Assembly (NCBI GenBank): GCA_009746045.1
Contig: RPFO01000104.1
Coordinates: forward strand, 1,818,609 to 1,843,608
Length of the DNA stretch: 25,000 bases
Direction: 5' to 3'
Source of the DNA: Mesostigma viride
Lineage: Eukaryota > Streptophyta > Mesostigmatophyceae > Mesostigmatales > Mesostigmataceae
In this document: piece after piece, positions 8,512 to 17,859 of the stretch
Layout: every line of letters starts with the position of its first letter
How positions within the stretch are numbered: the stretch's first letter is position 1
Position numbers and translations under genes: made by a program
Notes under the pieces: model-generated
Seen by the model: only the letters and a program-made list of their open reading frames with translations
What the model was told of the DNA's origin: nothing
Database searches by the model: none

Positions 8512-10554
8512 ACTAATAATTAATTAATTAAACACGTGCTCCCGTTGGGGAGTCACGGAGCACCGGAGTGCTTTTAATCCCTAGCTGTATATGCATAACA
8601 GGAAGAAAGGGCAGAGACCCCCTTCTTTGTCCCTCATGCCAGAGGCATGCCATAGCCGCATGCAATATCGGACAGGATAGACGATCCGGCAAAGTCTGGG
8701 TGCAATAATACCCGCGTGACGGCATATCATGGCAAGGAGCGTGGGCAAGCAAGCGGAGCATAGCTATAGGGCGTAGCATTAAGACTGTACTAAGCTAAGC
8801 AGAGGCTATGGCTGGTGGTGTACCGTGCGTTGGCGGTGCACGTGACTTGGTATGGTGGCAAGGCTAGGCATTGCTAACATTCTAGGCATGGCTGCCATGG
8901 CGGCAGTGACTACCAATTATTACCAGGGCTACAATCTAGCCCGCAGGGGGCGTCCACATCTTGTGGTTGATCATGAGGTCCCTGCCCCTCCGTCCAGTAT
9001 ACACCTTGGGCTTCTTGGGGTCCTGCTTGTCCGGCGGAGGTATTCCGGCCACAGGTCGATCGCGTCGCTGCTAGCTGCTGCAGAGCGGGGGGCAGGTCAT
9101 CGTCCAGCGTCCAGGTGAGGTCGTGCCGCGAGAAAGGAACCGCTGCTTGCATGCCTTGATGTCCTCAGGGTCGAGGGGAAGGTGAGCAGGACTGGTGGGT
9201 GTGAGTGGGGAAGGCGGTGCATGGCACCCGCCACACAGTTCTACGTCACCTACCAGGCCCATGAGGGTAAGAAGCTGGTCCTTGAGCTCGTCGGCAAGAG
9301 TGGTTGCCGTCTCCCCTGGCTTCTGCATCAGTGGGCGAAATGACGCAGCACCACTCGGCACTCGCGGCGAGCGCGGTCGGTGGCCTCCCGCGTTGTACGT
9401 TTTGCCTTGCGGAGGTCTTCCAGCTCGACCTGGAGTTTCGTGCATGGCAATGGCGTCAGTGGTCGACTGGCAGTCGCTGACCGCACTAGCAGGTACGATC
9501 CGCGTAGGAGTGCGGCGAGAGGAGCCCTACCATCTGCCGGGCTGCGATGGTGGCCGGCCGTCTGTGCTGCAATCGCCGAGACCTGCGCGGCCAGGGCGTC
9601 GGTTTGGGCGGTGATGGCTTCGAGCTTAACCTGTCGAGCAGGCCGCACTTGCCCTCCACCTGATTTAGGCGAGAGACAAGTGCAGCATATGCGCCTCAGA
9701 TGCCTGCGCCGCGGTCTGCAGCGTCGTGAACTGAGGTCAACCGCGGAGCTTGGTGGCGACCTTGGTTTCCACATGCATCGGAGACCTGGGCCTCCACCGT
9801 GTTCAAGCGTCGTGTTCAGCGAGGTCAGCTTGACAGCTTCTCGGCCAGCGGCTGGCCATGTCACGTGCTCCTCCAGCTCTGGGAGGATGTCATCCTTGCT
9901 GAGGGAGGGAGCATGCAGGTGTGGCTGCGGGCGCGGGGGCTGGGATGCGTAGTGCAGCGATGAGGGCTGCTTCGTTGGGCTGGAAGTGGTTGGTCAGGAT
10001 CGTCACGCGCCGGAACGCCTCGTTGGTCATGAAAAGGCGCGACACCTCGTTAGCGCCATCGTGATTGAAAGCCTTTCCGTCAAGTGTAACAATCTTGCGT
10101 TCTTGTATACCAGGTATACCGGAGGACCTGGTTGACCTGTGCCGGGGACAGAGTTTGCCAATTATGGAATAAGGTAAAGTTTTCATTGCCCGGGAGAAAG
10201 CGGGGCCATTTCGGGTCGTGGCAGGGTTTCTTGGGCTTGGGCGAGGCGCTTGGCGATGGGCTTGCGGGTAATTCAGGCGGCTGGGCGAGAGCAATGGCGA
10301 CTGGGTTGGGCTGGGAGCCGGAAAGCTCCTTTTCCAGACCGTGTTTAGCTTTCGGAGTCGTCATAGCCTGAATCTTGCCACGTGCGTAACTTTTGCTTCA
10401 CTGCGTTTCCTAGCCGTAGCCGATTATACTGGCGGGTGCGTCTTAATTAAGAAGACGCATCGAAAGCAAGTGATCTGACTGAATTTGGGGCTCAGACGCA
10501 AATTAAAGTTCTGAGCGCCGCCGTCAGTCATACCGCCGTCAGCCAGTAGTTACC
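8512..10554 (-). mobile_element. LINE copy 2, ORF1-only, inverted
   Basis: On the minus strand it has the same plan as copy 1: a leader with TGGCTGACGGCGG (with a duplicated GACGGCGG), GATGCGTCTT, a decayed ORF1p-like frame (10364 down to 8936), a 3' UTR with ATTAAAAGC, a hairpin CTCCC-CAAC-GGGAG (8539-8552) and a TTAA-rich tail. The two copies are clearly diverged, so this is not a recent inverted duplication. No target-site duplication could be found by eye, so the outer borders are approximate. Confidence 0.65.
8936..10364 (-). pseudogene. LINE ORF1p-like protein, broken (copy 2)
   Basis: It starts MTTPKAKHGLEKEL at 10364. The N-terminal low-complexity block (LAQPPELPASPSPSASPKPK) matches LAQPPGLASPSASPEPKR of copy 1. 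A frame change follows near 10090. A coiled-coil segment appears near 9600-9640 (ITAQTDALAAQVSAIAAQ). The RRM-like start is at about 9230-9300 (LADELKDQLLTLMGLVGDVE, matching LARAFESKILARMGLLGEIK of copy 1), then TLDDDLPPALQQLAA near 9080-9120 and a C-terminus ending at a stop at 8936-8938. Several frame changes make it a pseudogene. Confidence 0.6.
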
Positions 10555-10566
10555 ATACCACATCGG
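10555..10566 (+). repeat. 12-bp target-site duplication, 5' copy
   Basis: ATACCACATCGG, repeated exactly at 10963-10974 on the far side of the truncated LINE. Confidence 0.85.
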
Positions 10567-10962
10567 TTACCATTCTGACCTGGCCTGGCCCCAAGGGCAT
10601 TCCCAAAAGGGTAGGGAAACCTGTCACGAACTACATCCAGATGTTGCTGGACGACCTAGTGGTCCCAGCCCAGTTTTTTAGAACCGCATCCACTCTCTCT
10701 CCCGTCTTTGGACTGCCATGCAGGACAAGATGCGGTGGCAGAAGATTGTCAAGGCTCACACGCCCGACCCTGTGGGCAAGCCCCCTCCCCCCAAGAGGAG
10801 GCGGCGTTTTGATGAGTAGTGTAGTTAGGATTTTCTAGACTAGATAGCTTAGAGTTAGGATAGTTCGATTATGCGGCTTCCTCCACCCCACCCATCCATC
10901 ATGGAATATGTGCTACATGATCTCCAAACGGAGGCATGTTATAATTTAATTTTTTTAATTTA
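10567..10962 (+). mobile_element. 5'-truncated LINE insertion (ORF2 3' end)
   Basis: A 396-bp insertion is flanked by a perfect 12-bp direct repeat. It keeps the end of a coding frame, a 3' UTR, the CTCC-AAAC-GGAG hairpin at 10922-10933 and an A/T-rich tail. The hairpin and the preceding ATATGTGCTACAT match the 3' end of LINE copy 1, so the two share a 3' terminus and probably the same retrotransposition machinery. Confidence 0.8.
10578..10819 (+). pseudogene. LINE ORF2 C-terminal fragment
   Basis: The frame begins LTWPGPKGIPKRVGKPVTNY and includes LLDDLVVPAQFF. After a one-base frame change in a CT run near 10700 it continues WTAMQDKMRWQKIVKAHTPD and ends in KRRRRFDE at a TAG. The pattern W-x-A-x-x-D-x-x-x-W-x-x-(I/L)-V recalls the extreme C-terminus of LINE ORF2 proteins, after the reverse transcriptase. 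That is a family resemblance only; no catalytic motif is present in the fragment. Confidence 0.5.
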
Positions 10963-10974
10963 ATACCACATCGG
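10963..10974 (+). repeat. 12-bp target-site duplication, 3' copy
   Basis: ATACCACATCGG, identical to 10555-10566. Confidence 0.85.
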
Positions 10975-11086
10975 CCATGCTTGTCTCACTTAATACCATG
11001 CATGCTCAGACACCGGCCCCACGCATTGTCATAATCAAACGAATTCACTTGCATGGAATGGAGGAGGCCCATGCATGCATAAGTCA

Positions 11087-11226
11087 GATGTAGATGGGCA
11101 TGTCTGGTATTGTCCATCTGATACTACGCATCGGATCAGATAGACAAAGATGCTACCAGACATGCTCGTCAACATATCTGAAATGCCAGCCTCAGATAGA
11201 CGATACTGGACGTGCTCATCTACATC
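11087..11226 (+). repeat. inverted repeat able to form a long RNA hairpin
   Basis: The arms 11087-11121 and 11192-11226 (35 nt each) are inverted copies with 29 identical positions. Five of the six differences become G-U pairs in a plus-strand transcript. A third, more diverged copy of the arm (about 11138-11180, CAGATAGAC...CATGCTC) lies in the loop. It could be a small-RNA precursor or a decayed foldback transposon. Confidence 0.7.
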
Positions 11227-11303
11227 GGATCGAAATGTGGGCTTGCTAGTATTATTGTCGCGTATACCGTTACGTTTACATCCGCAGGTTTTACATGTTC
11301 CGA

Positions 11304-11327
11304 TCTCTGGCCTGCGCTGGTTGTCTC
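11304..11327 (+). repeat. dispersed 24-bp repeat, copy 3
   Basis: Core GGCCTGCGCTGGTTGTCTC; see 547-570. Confidence 0.75.
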
Positions 11328-11525
11328 AGCTTGATGTTCAGCAGGTGCTGAGGCTATCAGGTAGATGCTGAGGTGTGCCGCAGGCTGACTGCATGGATTC
11401 TTAAAGCACCGTATTGCCGATGGCAAGGAGGCAGGAGCTAGTGCCAGGGCAAGCATATACGCGGTATACCCGCACTTACCAATCTAGTGCAGGGTCGTGT
11501 CGACTACCAGCAAGGGTTGTTTACG

Positions 11526-11566
11526 ATAGGCGCTGCATGCAAGCTAATGCATTAGCGCACGCAGCG
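11526..11566. repeat. palindrome
   Basis: GGCGCTGC pairs with GCAGCGCC across an inner perfect palindrome GCTAATGCATTAGC, so the stretch can form a hairpin or cruciform. Confidence 0.7.
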
Positions 11567-12663
11567 CCCAGCAGGCCTAATCGTAATTAGAGGGCTGACA
11601 TGCATCGCAGCAAGTGCTGGGTATGGATGTAAGGTGTGATACGCGCCCGGGCAGCTGGCATGCTAGGAGTGTAGACGTATTATAAAGCTGCACACGCACC
11701 GCGAGGGCACACGTAATTTGTGCAGGGCCGACACACATAAATGGCAGATGCACTTGCACGACCTTGGGGGCACTCAATGTAACCAGGGGGACGTGACAAG
11801 CGCCAGCATACGGTGACCCAGGGGAAGCCAGTCCGGGGGAAGCAACCAGTGCATTGGCACGCTAGGCATGCACGCGCCAGGGAAGTGGCAACAGCCTGCG
11901 ACGAGTGACGGCCGCCCCGCAGGGCATGGGCGTGGCGCACTGGACATGCAAGGCAGTCGCAATCTACAGCAAGTGATCAGCGCAACCTGAACATGGTGCA
12001 GCGTTTGCTCCAATAAATGCATGCCACGCGTGGCGCTGCAACATTAGATGTGTATCCACAAGCTGACACGGGATTGACAAGACCGCCTGGTCGCGATGAC
12101 CCACAGGCGTGGGTGTGCCGTTGGCACTTTGACGTGCGCGGATGCTGCAGCAGTATATGATGAAATCATGGAATCACATCACAAGCCGCCAGCAACTGCA
12201 GTTAATCCGCCAAGCCCATGGCTAGGCATTCATTGGAAATTAAAAAAAATGAGTCTGCTTTTACGTCACGACCAATCGCCCCGCAGGGAGCCATCAGGAT
12301 GCCACGAGATTGCCAGCAAGATGATGAGAAAGCGTTTCAGACTGAGAATAACCCCACGTAATAGAAGTCGACAAGTAGTCAACAATCCATCCGCGACCAG
12401 GTATCCACCACAACCAACCAGCCAACCAGCTCACTCAGAACATAGCATTGTTAGCGAGTGAACCCCCCCACACTTAAAATATTAGTACATGATTAAGTTG
12501 ATAAGCCTACTTCAGCGGGGCCCGTCGATGGCCGACGGACTTGGTTTTCACAAATAAGTGGATGGTGCGATGGCGGCCCCTAGCTTGTGCCACATCTGAG
12601 CTGTCTGCAGAGGTGGGACAACCGCAGCATGCATATGATCACTGCGCGGCAGCCAGTCATGAG

Positions 12664-12884
12664 CTACGCTACTAAGCTGGCATTATTCAGCAGCCGGTCG
12701 GCATGCCCATGCCCTGTTTCCTTCATAAAATCTGGATTTCTCGCACGCTGCACGTCATCATAGCTGGGTGAATAGACCTTCGCTATCTTTGGTTTTCGAT
12801 TGCCTGCAGCATCAGTACGAAACAGTCGAATAAGCCCGTAATAAGGCGGCACGTCAACATCAACGTTGGAATCATGACAGAAAT
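12664..12884 (-). CDS. possible terminal exon of an unknown gene
   Basis: On the minus strand a pyrimidine-rich stretch and TGCTAAT (branch-point-like) lead to GTGCAG, after which an open frame of about 73 codons runs to a TAG at 12664-12666. It includes DVPPYYGLIRLFRTDAAGN and KVYSPSYDDVQRARNPDF. Its balanced composition is more like real protein than the surrounding frames. I do not recognise the family; it could be the end of a host gene or of a transposon protein. No upstream exon on the minus strand was identified. Confidence 0.35.
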
Positions 12885-13903
12885 CTGCACAACGAAATCA
12901 ATTTATATTAGCAGGAACAGTAAGGCAGACAGCCTAACGGTGGGTGCCCTTTTCGACTGCGTTATTTAATGTGTGCCCCCCTTGTCTAACAGTGTGTCCG
13001 ACCGACCCGACGTGACTTATGTAAATCCCACATGCGACGCTTGGGCGTTCCCCACGTTGACATGGCACGTTCAGCGTTCACGAATGCCCACGTGTTCCCG
13101 TGTTTCCCGCGTTTAATGAATACGCGGGTTGCCAGCGGGCGACAGGTCGGCGCTTTGGTGGAGGGATCTCCATTTCAGCCAACTAGTTGGGATTCGGTTA
13201 GGTCTGACGGCAAGCTTTGGCGGCCTGCTGGCCTGGTCAAACATCTATTAGGTCCATCAGGGTACGGCCAAAGCGCCGAGCGTTGCGGTACAGGTTGTCA
13301 AGCCGTAACTACGGACAACCAAAATACGATTTGACAGGCGCCTACAAGATGAGGATGCGTAACCGCTAACCCGCACGGTTGTTCTGACGCACAGGCAATC
13401 TAGCAGGATTTGGCGAAATGCGCTGAATCAACGCGCCCCGGGATGCACATCCGAACAGTGACCATCAGGCGGACATTCGCTGTATATAATGACACTCGAG
13501 GATACATCATGGCCGACGTGCGAAGGCCGAGAGAAAGAAACGCATCTTTAACCTTTACGCTGTGTGGTTGATGGATATGCCGCCTACGCAGGCAATTGGC
13601 CTCAGCGAACCGTTCAGCGTGCCGGGCCCATCTGTTTCCGTGCGTGGGGGGAGCTAGTCGAGAGCCATGGGTACGCATGTCGGTAGTGCATTCCGGTGTG
13701 CGTGCGGGGAGTGGGAGGCAGTGCTCTCTATGTTTTCCCACTCAATTTCGCTACTTTGGGCGCCAGTGTGGTAATTATTAACCCACATCTCAACATGTCT
13801 TGTGACTACTGCGTAGATTGGCGACAAACAAGGGGTTGGTCTCCGGGCAGCTTGTCTAGTAGTCCTGCCAGTTATTGCCTCGGCTAGGCCAATTGCACGT
13901 TAC
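12885..13903. other. no assignable gene
   Basis: Mixed-composition sequence with short overlapping frames and no recognised motif. Part of it may be an intron of the possible minus-strand gene ending at 12664, or the promoter side of the frame at 13904. Confidence 0.4.
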
Positions 13904-14176
13904 ATGGCGCTATCGCCGGAAGTCTTTAAACAAGCTTTCCAAGCTGGCTGTGATACCGCGACAATGGCGGCGCCAAGTAGCGAAATGCCCACGGCCAAAG
14001 CGCCCACTCCCGGGCGGGCCGCGGGCTCTCCGAACCCGGCCCAATGTTCGGAGATGATCGGCTCTGCAGCCGTATTGACGCCCGGTCATGCGTTCTCGGC
14101 GTATTCAAAGGAAAACGGGGCGCATGCACGCGAGAATGATGTTGGTGCCTCGAGGACTGCCCAGAGGGCCACGTCG
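13904..14176 (+). CDS. possible exon, candidate N-terminus of the YAK1 gene
   Basis: An ATG (MALSPEVFKQAFQAGCDTAT) opens 91 codons that end, in phase 0, exactly before GTACGT, a good donor. Its Ala/Ser/Thr/Pro-rich composition would suit the poorly conserved N-terminus of a YAK1 kinase, and its phase matches the acceptor of exon E1 at 16648. However, the conserved segment expected just before E1 in plant YAK1 (RRPLVAR-like) is not in it, so another exon would be needed. It may instead belong to a separate gene or be fortuitous. Confidence 0.25.
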
Positions 14177-15835
14177 GTACGTTTCGGACTCCCCGGTTCT
14201 GGGCACGGCACCGTCTGTACCACGCTCCTCTTTTTTTCCCCACCTTCGGCAGTGAGCATAAAGGCATCACAGGGAATACTGTACCCATTTACCGGGTACC
14301 GCAGGCAGAATGATTTGGGATAGGGGGGAAAAAAGTGGACGACCGGTACGCTTGGTGGGACAGGGAGGGTCTGCCAGTTAAGGGGGAAGTTGCGGTGATG
14401 TTTCGAGAATCGGCTGCTGGTGTTTAAGGCGTGAGGGATTTCTATAAAAAACCAAAGGAATGGGAGGGTGGTATGTTGGTGCAAAAAGTCCAAAGTTCCA
14501 ACTGTTTGTTGTTGGTTTTCAAGCCTAGAACAGGTGTTGGGGGGGAGAGGGGAGAGGGGGCCGGCGAGGCCGGCTGGTGGTGTTGGAAGACCCAATAAAG
14601 GGTTGACGCGCTTACGTTCATTTCTTAACTTCACGGTGCGTATGCTATGGCTGAATTTGTGATTATCAACCTAAAGTGATATGTTCGCAGTCGTTTATGC
14701 TGTAAAAGGGAAGACATTGCTGAATTTTGGGAGACACTGGGTTTGCCAGAAGAACCTGGGCATTCAACCTGTGGGGGGTCTGGCATGCCCCAAAAGGATT
14801 TCTTTAGGAATAATGTTCTCAGTTACCAAGTTGGATCATGTCTGGGACGAGTGTGCAAAGGACGACGCCTACAGAGTCTGGTGTGCCTAAATGGAATGAT
14901 TTTGATTTGATGTGCTCCACTGTGGGGTTTGTTCATGTCTGGGACGAGCCTTGGGGCACTCTAGGGCTGTGGTGGTAATTGTGATGCCGTTGTTTCACTA
15001 CAGCCTTGTTGGTTAACTTGTAGATAGATGTAATCAGAGACGGAGTCTGCTCATGTATGCTTCATAGTGGGGCCTGGGTTGAGCCTACATTGTTATGTAT
15101 GTGCATTTCTGGTCATGCACGTGCCTAAATTCTTCCTGCACCTGAGCAGCCGTAAAAACACCTGGCACTCAATTGTTAGCTGCCAGATCTTGCCAGCTGG
15201 CCGCTCGATGGGGTGTGCTTTCTAAATATGCCCGTTTGCGTTTTGTAATGGGTTGTTCAGCAAACCAGGGGGGGCCTTTCATGTCCCCTCCCCACTAGCC
15301 GAATGTAAGCATATAGACTTGAGAGCCCCTCCGCTAAACCTTGACCTGTTAAACATGTCAAAAACGCGGTTAAGCTGGCAATTTTGAGGGGGAGAGGACT
15401 ATCATCCAGCTGCGCATGGACTCCATGTGTGTTGATGGGGCCCCCCTCCGACCTTGCACGACGCCCCCTACTCCCTAATGGGAATGGCCTTAATGAGTCC
15501 CCCTTCACCGCATCATTCTGCTTTGTCTGGGGAACGAGAGAGCTGGGGAGTTCAGTGGCATGTGTCAGGGATGACTCCATGGGACAGTGGGTCACTATAT
15601 AGCCGCCACGACACAGTGGGCTTTTTGCAAAATGGAAGGGGGATAGCCCTCGCCCTCTTGCCCGCATGCCGGCGTAAACTTCCTGCAGGTGTACAATGAT
15701 CGCTAGCCCACCCACGAATACATAACGTGCAATTATTGTAATTTTCAAGGGCTCAAGGGAAGGTTTAGAATAACAAAGGCTGGTCAAACGATGTTTTTTG
15801 CACCATTCTGAGCCATGCATTCGCCCGCGCACCTG
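14177..15835. other. no assignable gene; possibly 5' intron of the kinase
   Basis: No conserved coding segment was recognised. A short direct repeat (CATGTCTGGGACGAG) occurs at about 14837 and 14935. The N-terminal exon that should precede E1 of the kinase was looked for here and not found. Confidence 0.45.
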
Positions 15836-16540
15836 CCCACCCACCCACCCACCCACCCACCCACCCACCCACCCACCCACCCACCCACCCACCCACCCAC
15901 CCACCCACCCACCCACCCCCACCCACCCACCCACCCACCACCCACCCACCCCCACCCCCACCCACCCACCCACCCACCCACCCACCCACCCACCCACCCA
16001 CCCACCCCCACCCCCGCCCGCCCGCCGCCCCCCGCCCGCCGCCGCCGCCCGCCGCCCGCCCGCCGCCCGCCCGCCCGCCCCCGCCCGCCCGCCGCCCCGC
16101 CCGCCGCCGCCGCCCGCCCGCCCGCCCGCCCGCCCGCCCGCCCGCCCGCCCGCCCGCCCGCCGCCCGCCCGCCCGCCCGCCCGCCGCCCGCGCCGCCCGC
16201 CGCCGCGCCGCCCGCCGCCCGCCGCCGCCCGCCCGCCCGCCTGCCCGCCCGCCTGCCCGCCCGCCCGCCCGCCCGCCCGCCCGCCGGCCCGCCCACCCAC
16301 CCACCCACCCACCCACCCACCCAACCAACCAACCAAACAAACAAACAAACACCCAACCAACCAACCAGCGAAACACCCACCCACCCACCCACCCACCCAC
16401 CCACCCACCCACCCACCCACCCACCACCCACCCACCCACCCACCCACCACCCACCCACCCACCCACCCACCCACCCACCCACCCACCCACCCACCCACCC
16501 CACCCTCCCACCCCACCCTCCCACCCCCCACATGTATGCA
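15836..16540 (+). repeat. CCCA/CCCG microsatellite block
   Basis: About 700 bp: (CCCA)n from 15836 to about 16012, (CCCG)n mixed with CCG to about 16295, (CCCA)n again, a CCAA/CAAA stretch at about 16321-16350 and (CCCA)n to about 16500. The C-free strand is G-run rich (GGGT/GGGC) and could form G-quadruplexes. It lies 110 bp before the E1 splice acceptor. The long frames it creates (His/Pro/Thr on one strand, Gly/Trp/Val on the other) are artefacts of the 4-bp unit. Confidence 0.9.
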
Positions 16541-16647
16541 TTTTCATTTTGCACCCACCCACGCTCACTTCCCCCACGTTCTGCCTTCCATCACACCTCT
16601 TCCACTGCCTCTTGCCCCCCTCGCCCCCCAAACACTACCGTGCGCAG

Positions 16648-16844
16648 CTGACCAACCTGCTGACGTCGAGCCTGTGCGGGCTCTACAGCCGCATCAACCC
16701 GCGCTTCTACTACTCCACGTCACGCAACCCGCGGCGCATGCTGACCAAGCCCTCGCTGGGCGTGGCCAACGACGGGCTGGACAACCAGGACTCGAACCTC
16801 ATCATGGCGGTCAACTGCGAGCTGGTGTCGCCGGATGGCAGGGA
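16648..16844 (+). CDS. YAK1: YAK1/DYRK-family protein kinase, exon E1 (DYRK-homology box)
   Basis: First confidently visible exon of a YAK1-type dual-specificity kinase. These enzymes autophosphorylate on an activation-loop tyrosine and then phosphorylate Ser/Thr; in plants and in Chlamydomonas (TAR1) they act in growth arrest and starvation responses. The exon starts after GCGCAG in phase 0 and ends GGCAGGGA before GTGAGT (phase 2). It encodes LTNLLTSSLCGLYSRINPRF and RMLTKPSLGVANDGLDNQDS, then LIMAVNCELVSPDGRE across the junction. This aligns by eye with the segment before the kinase domain in plant YAK1 (LTNPSVGVLNDGHDN-type), the DYRK-homology box. The full gene continues through E2-E7 and beyond 25000. 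N-terminal exons are not identified. Confidence 0.88.
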
Positions 16845-16888
16845 GTGAGTGGTTACAACGGCCTAGCTACATGTTTTATTGTTTAGAA

Positions 16889-16978
16889 GCTGGGCAGGAC
16901 TATTGAATGCGTTGGCTTGGCCCGTATCATGGCGGTCAGCGGCAAGCTCGTGTCCCCACATGGCAGGGAGTGAGTGGT
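16889..16978 (+). repeat. echo of the E1 3' end and donor
   Basis: The best part, 16926-16978, matches 16801-16853 at 125 bp offset (ATCATGGCGGTC...; GGCAGGGAGTGAGTGGT). Translated in the parental frame it gives IMAVSGKLVSPHGRE against IMAVNCELVSPDGRE, and the donor GTGAGT is intact. Weaker similarity extends upstream to about 16889, where a GGGCAG could act as an acceptor. Confidence 0.85.
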
Positions 16979-17110
16979 GACCAAGGGGCTACCTGCATGG
17001 TCAAAATCCATTTATTTTTATTAGTTATTAATTTTTGTAATCTGTTGTGTTATCCTCAGGATTTTCAAGGGTTCGATCGAATGAAAGGTCGCATCCAGGT
17101 ATTTGTTATC

Positions 17111-17376
17111 GTGAGTGTAATATATTTGCTCCATCAGTTCGTGACTGAATTATATTTGCATAATCAGTTTGTGAGTGTATTATATTTGCATCATTAGTTC
17201 GTGTCTGTATTATATTTGCATCATTACTTAGTGAGCGCATTATATTTGCATCATTAGTTCGTGTCTGTATTATATTTGCATCATTAGTTAGTGAGCGCAT
17301 TATATTTGCATCATTAGTGACTGTGTTACATTTGCATCATTAGTTAATGAGTGTATTATATTTGCATATAGTATCG
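17111..17376 (+). repeat. 30-bp tandem repeat with 60-bp higher-order pattern
   Basis: About nine units with core TTATATTTGCATCATTAGTT. In the middle copies the variants GTTCGTGTCTG and (A)GTGAGCGC alternate, giving a 60-bp super-unit. Non-coding, intronic. Confidence 0.85.
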
Positions 17377-17859
17377 TTGGTCCGCCCATTTAGTAGTATG
17401 CATACTAATAAATCCTCTGGGACTGTGCAACAATCATCGTCGGGCGCGCCTACCACAGTCCCATTCACCTCCTCTCTCCTGCATCCCACCACTGCCACCG
17501 CCGCCGCCGCCGCCTCCTCCCCAACCCCAACCCCCACCCCCTCACCCCACCCCACCACTGTTACCACCACCACCACGAACTGTGCCGGAGGTGCTGTCCT
17601 CCTAATCGATCTGTGCTGTCTTCTCCACATAGGCCAGATGTAGGCAGACTAGTACATAATTAGGTTGATTACGCGGTTCCCTATCTCTCCCCCCTCTTCC
17701 GCCCCCCTCCCACCAGCGCCTTCCCTTGTGGCCAAGTTCCTGTAGTGATTCCCCAGCCCACCCCTACCATCACCCCGTTTCCTCCTTTTCTTCCCTCTCG
17801 GTCCCTTCCTGCCGCCCCTGCCTCCCCAATACTAACCAAGTATTCCTATTCATTTCCCT

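Larger units (their letters stand above)
10975..12663. other. intergenic region with foldbacks, no assignable gene
   Basis: No protein family was recognised; a 121-codon open frame at 12096-12461 shows no known motif. The stretch contains the hairpin-forming repeat at 11087-11226, a dispersed repeat copy at 11304-11327 and the palindrome at 11526-11566. From 11580 to 12060 the sequence is rich in GCATGC and CAGCAAGT-like words without clear periodicity. Confidence 0.45.

Noticed and set aside
14086-14634. 182-codon minus-strand frame
   Set aside because: It overlaps the candidate exon at 13904, has low-complexity composition and resembles nothing known.
15798-16886. Long Pro/Thr/His-rich frames on + and Gly/Trp/Val-rich frames on -
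   Set aside because: They exist in all three frames of each strand because the 4-bp and 3-bp units contain no stop codon; they have no other protein character.
17111-17376. CRISPR-like array (30-bp repeats)
   Set aside because: The units are contiguous without unique spacers, are imperfect and lie in a eukaryotic intron.
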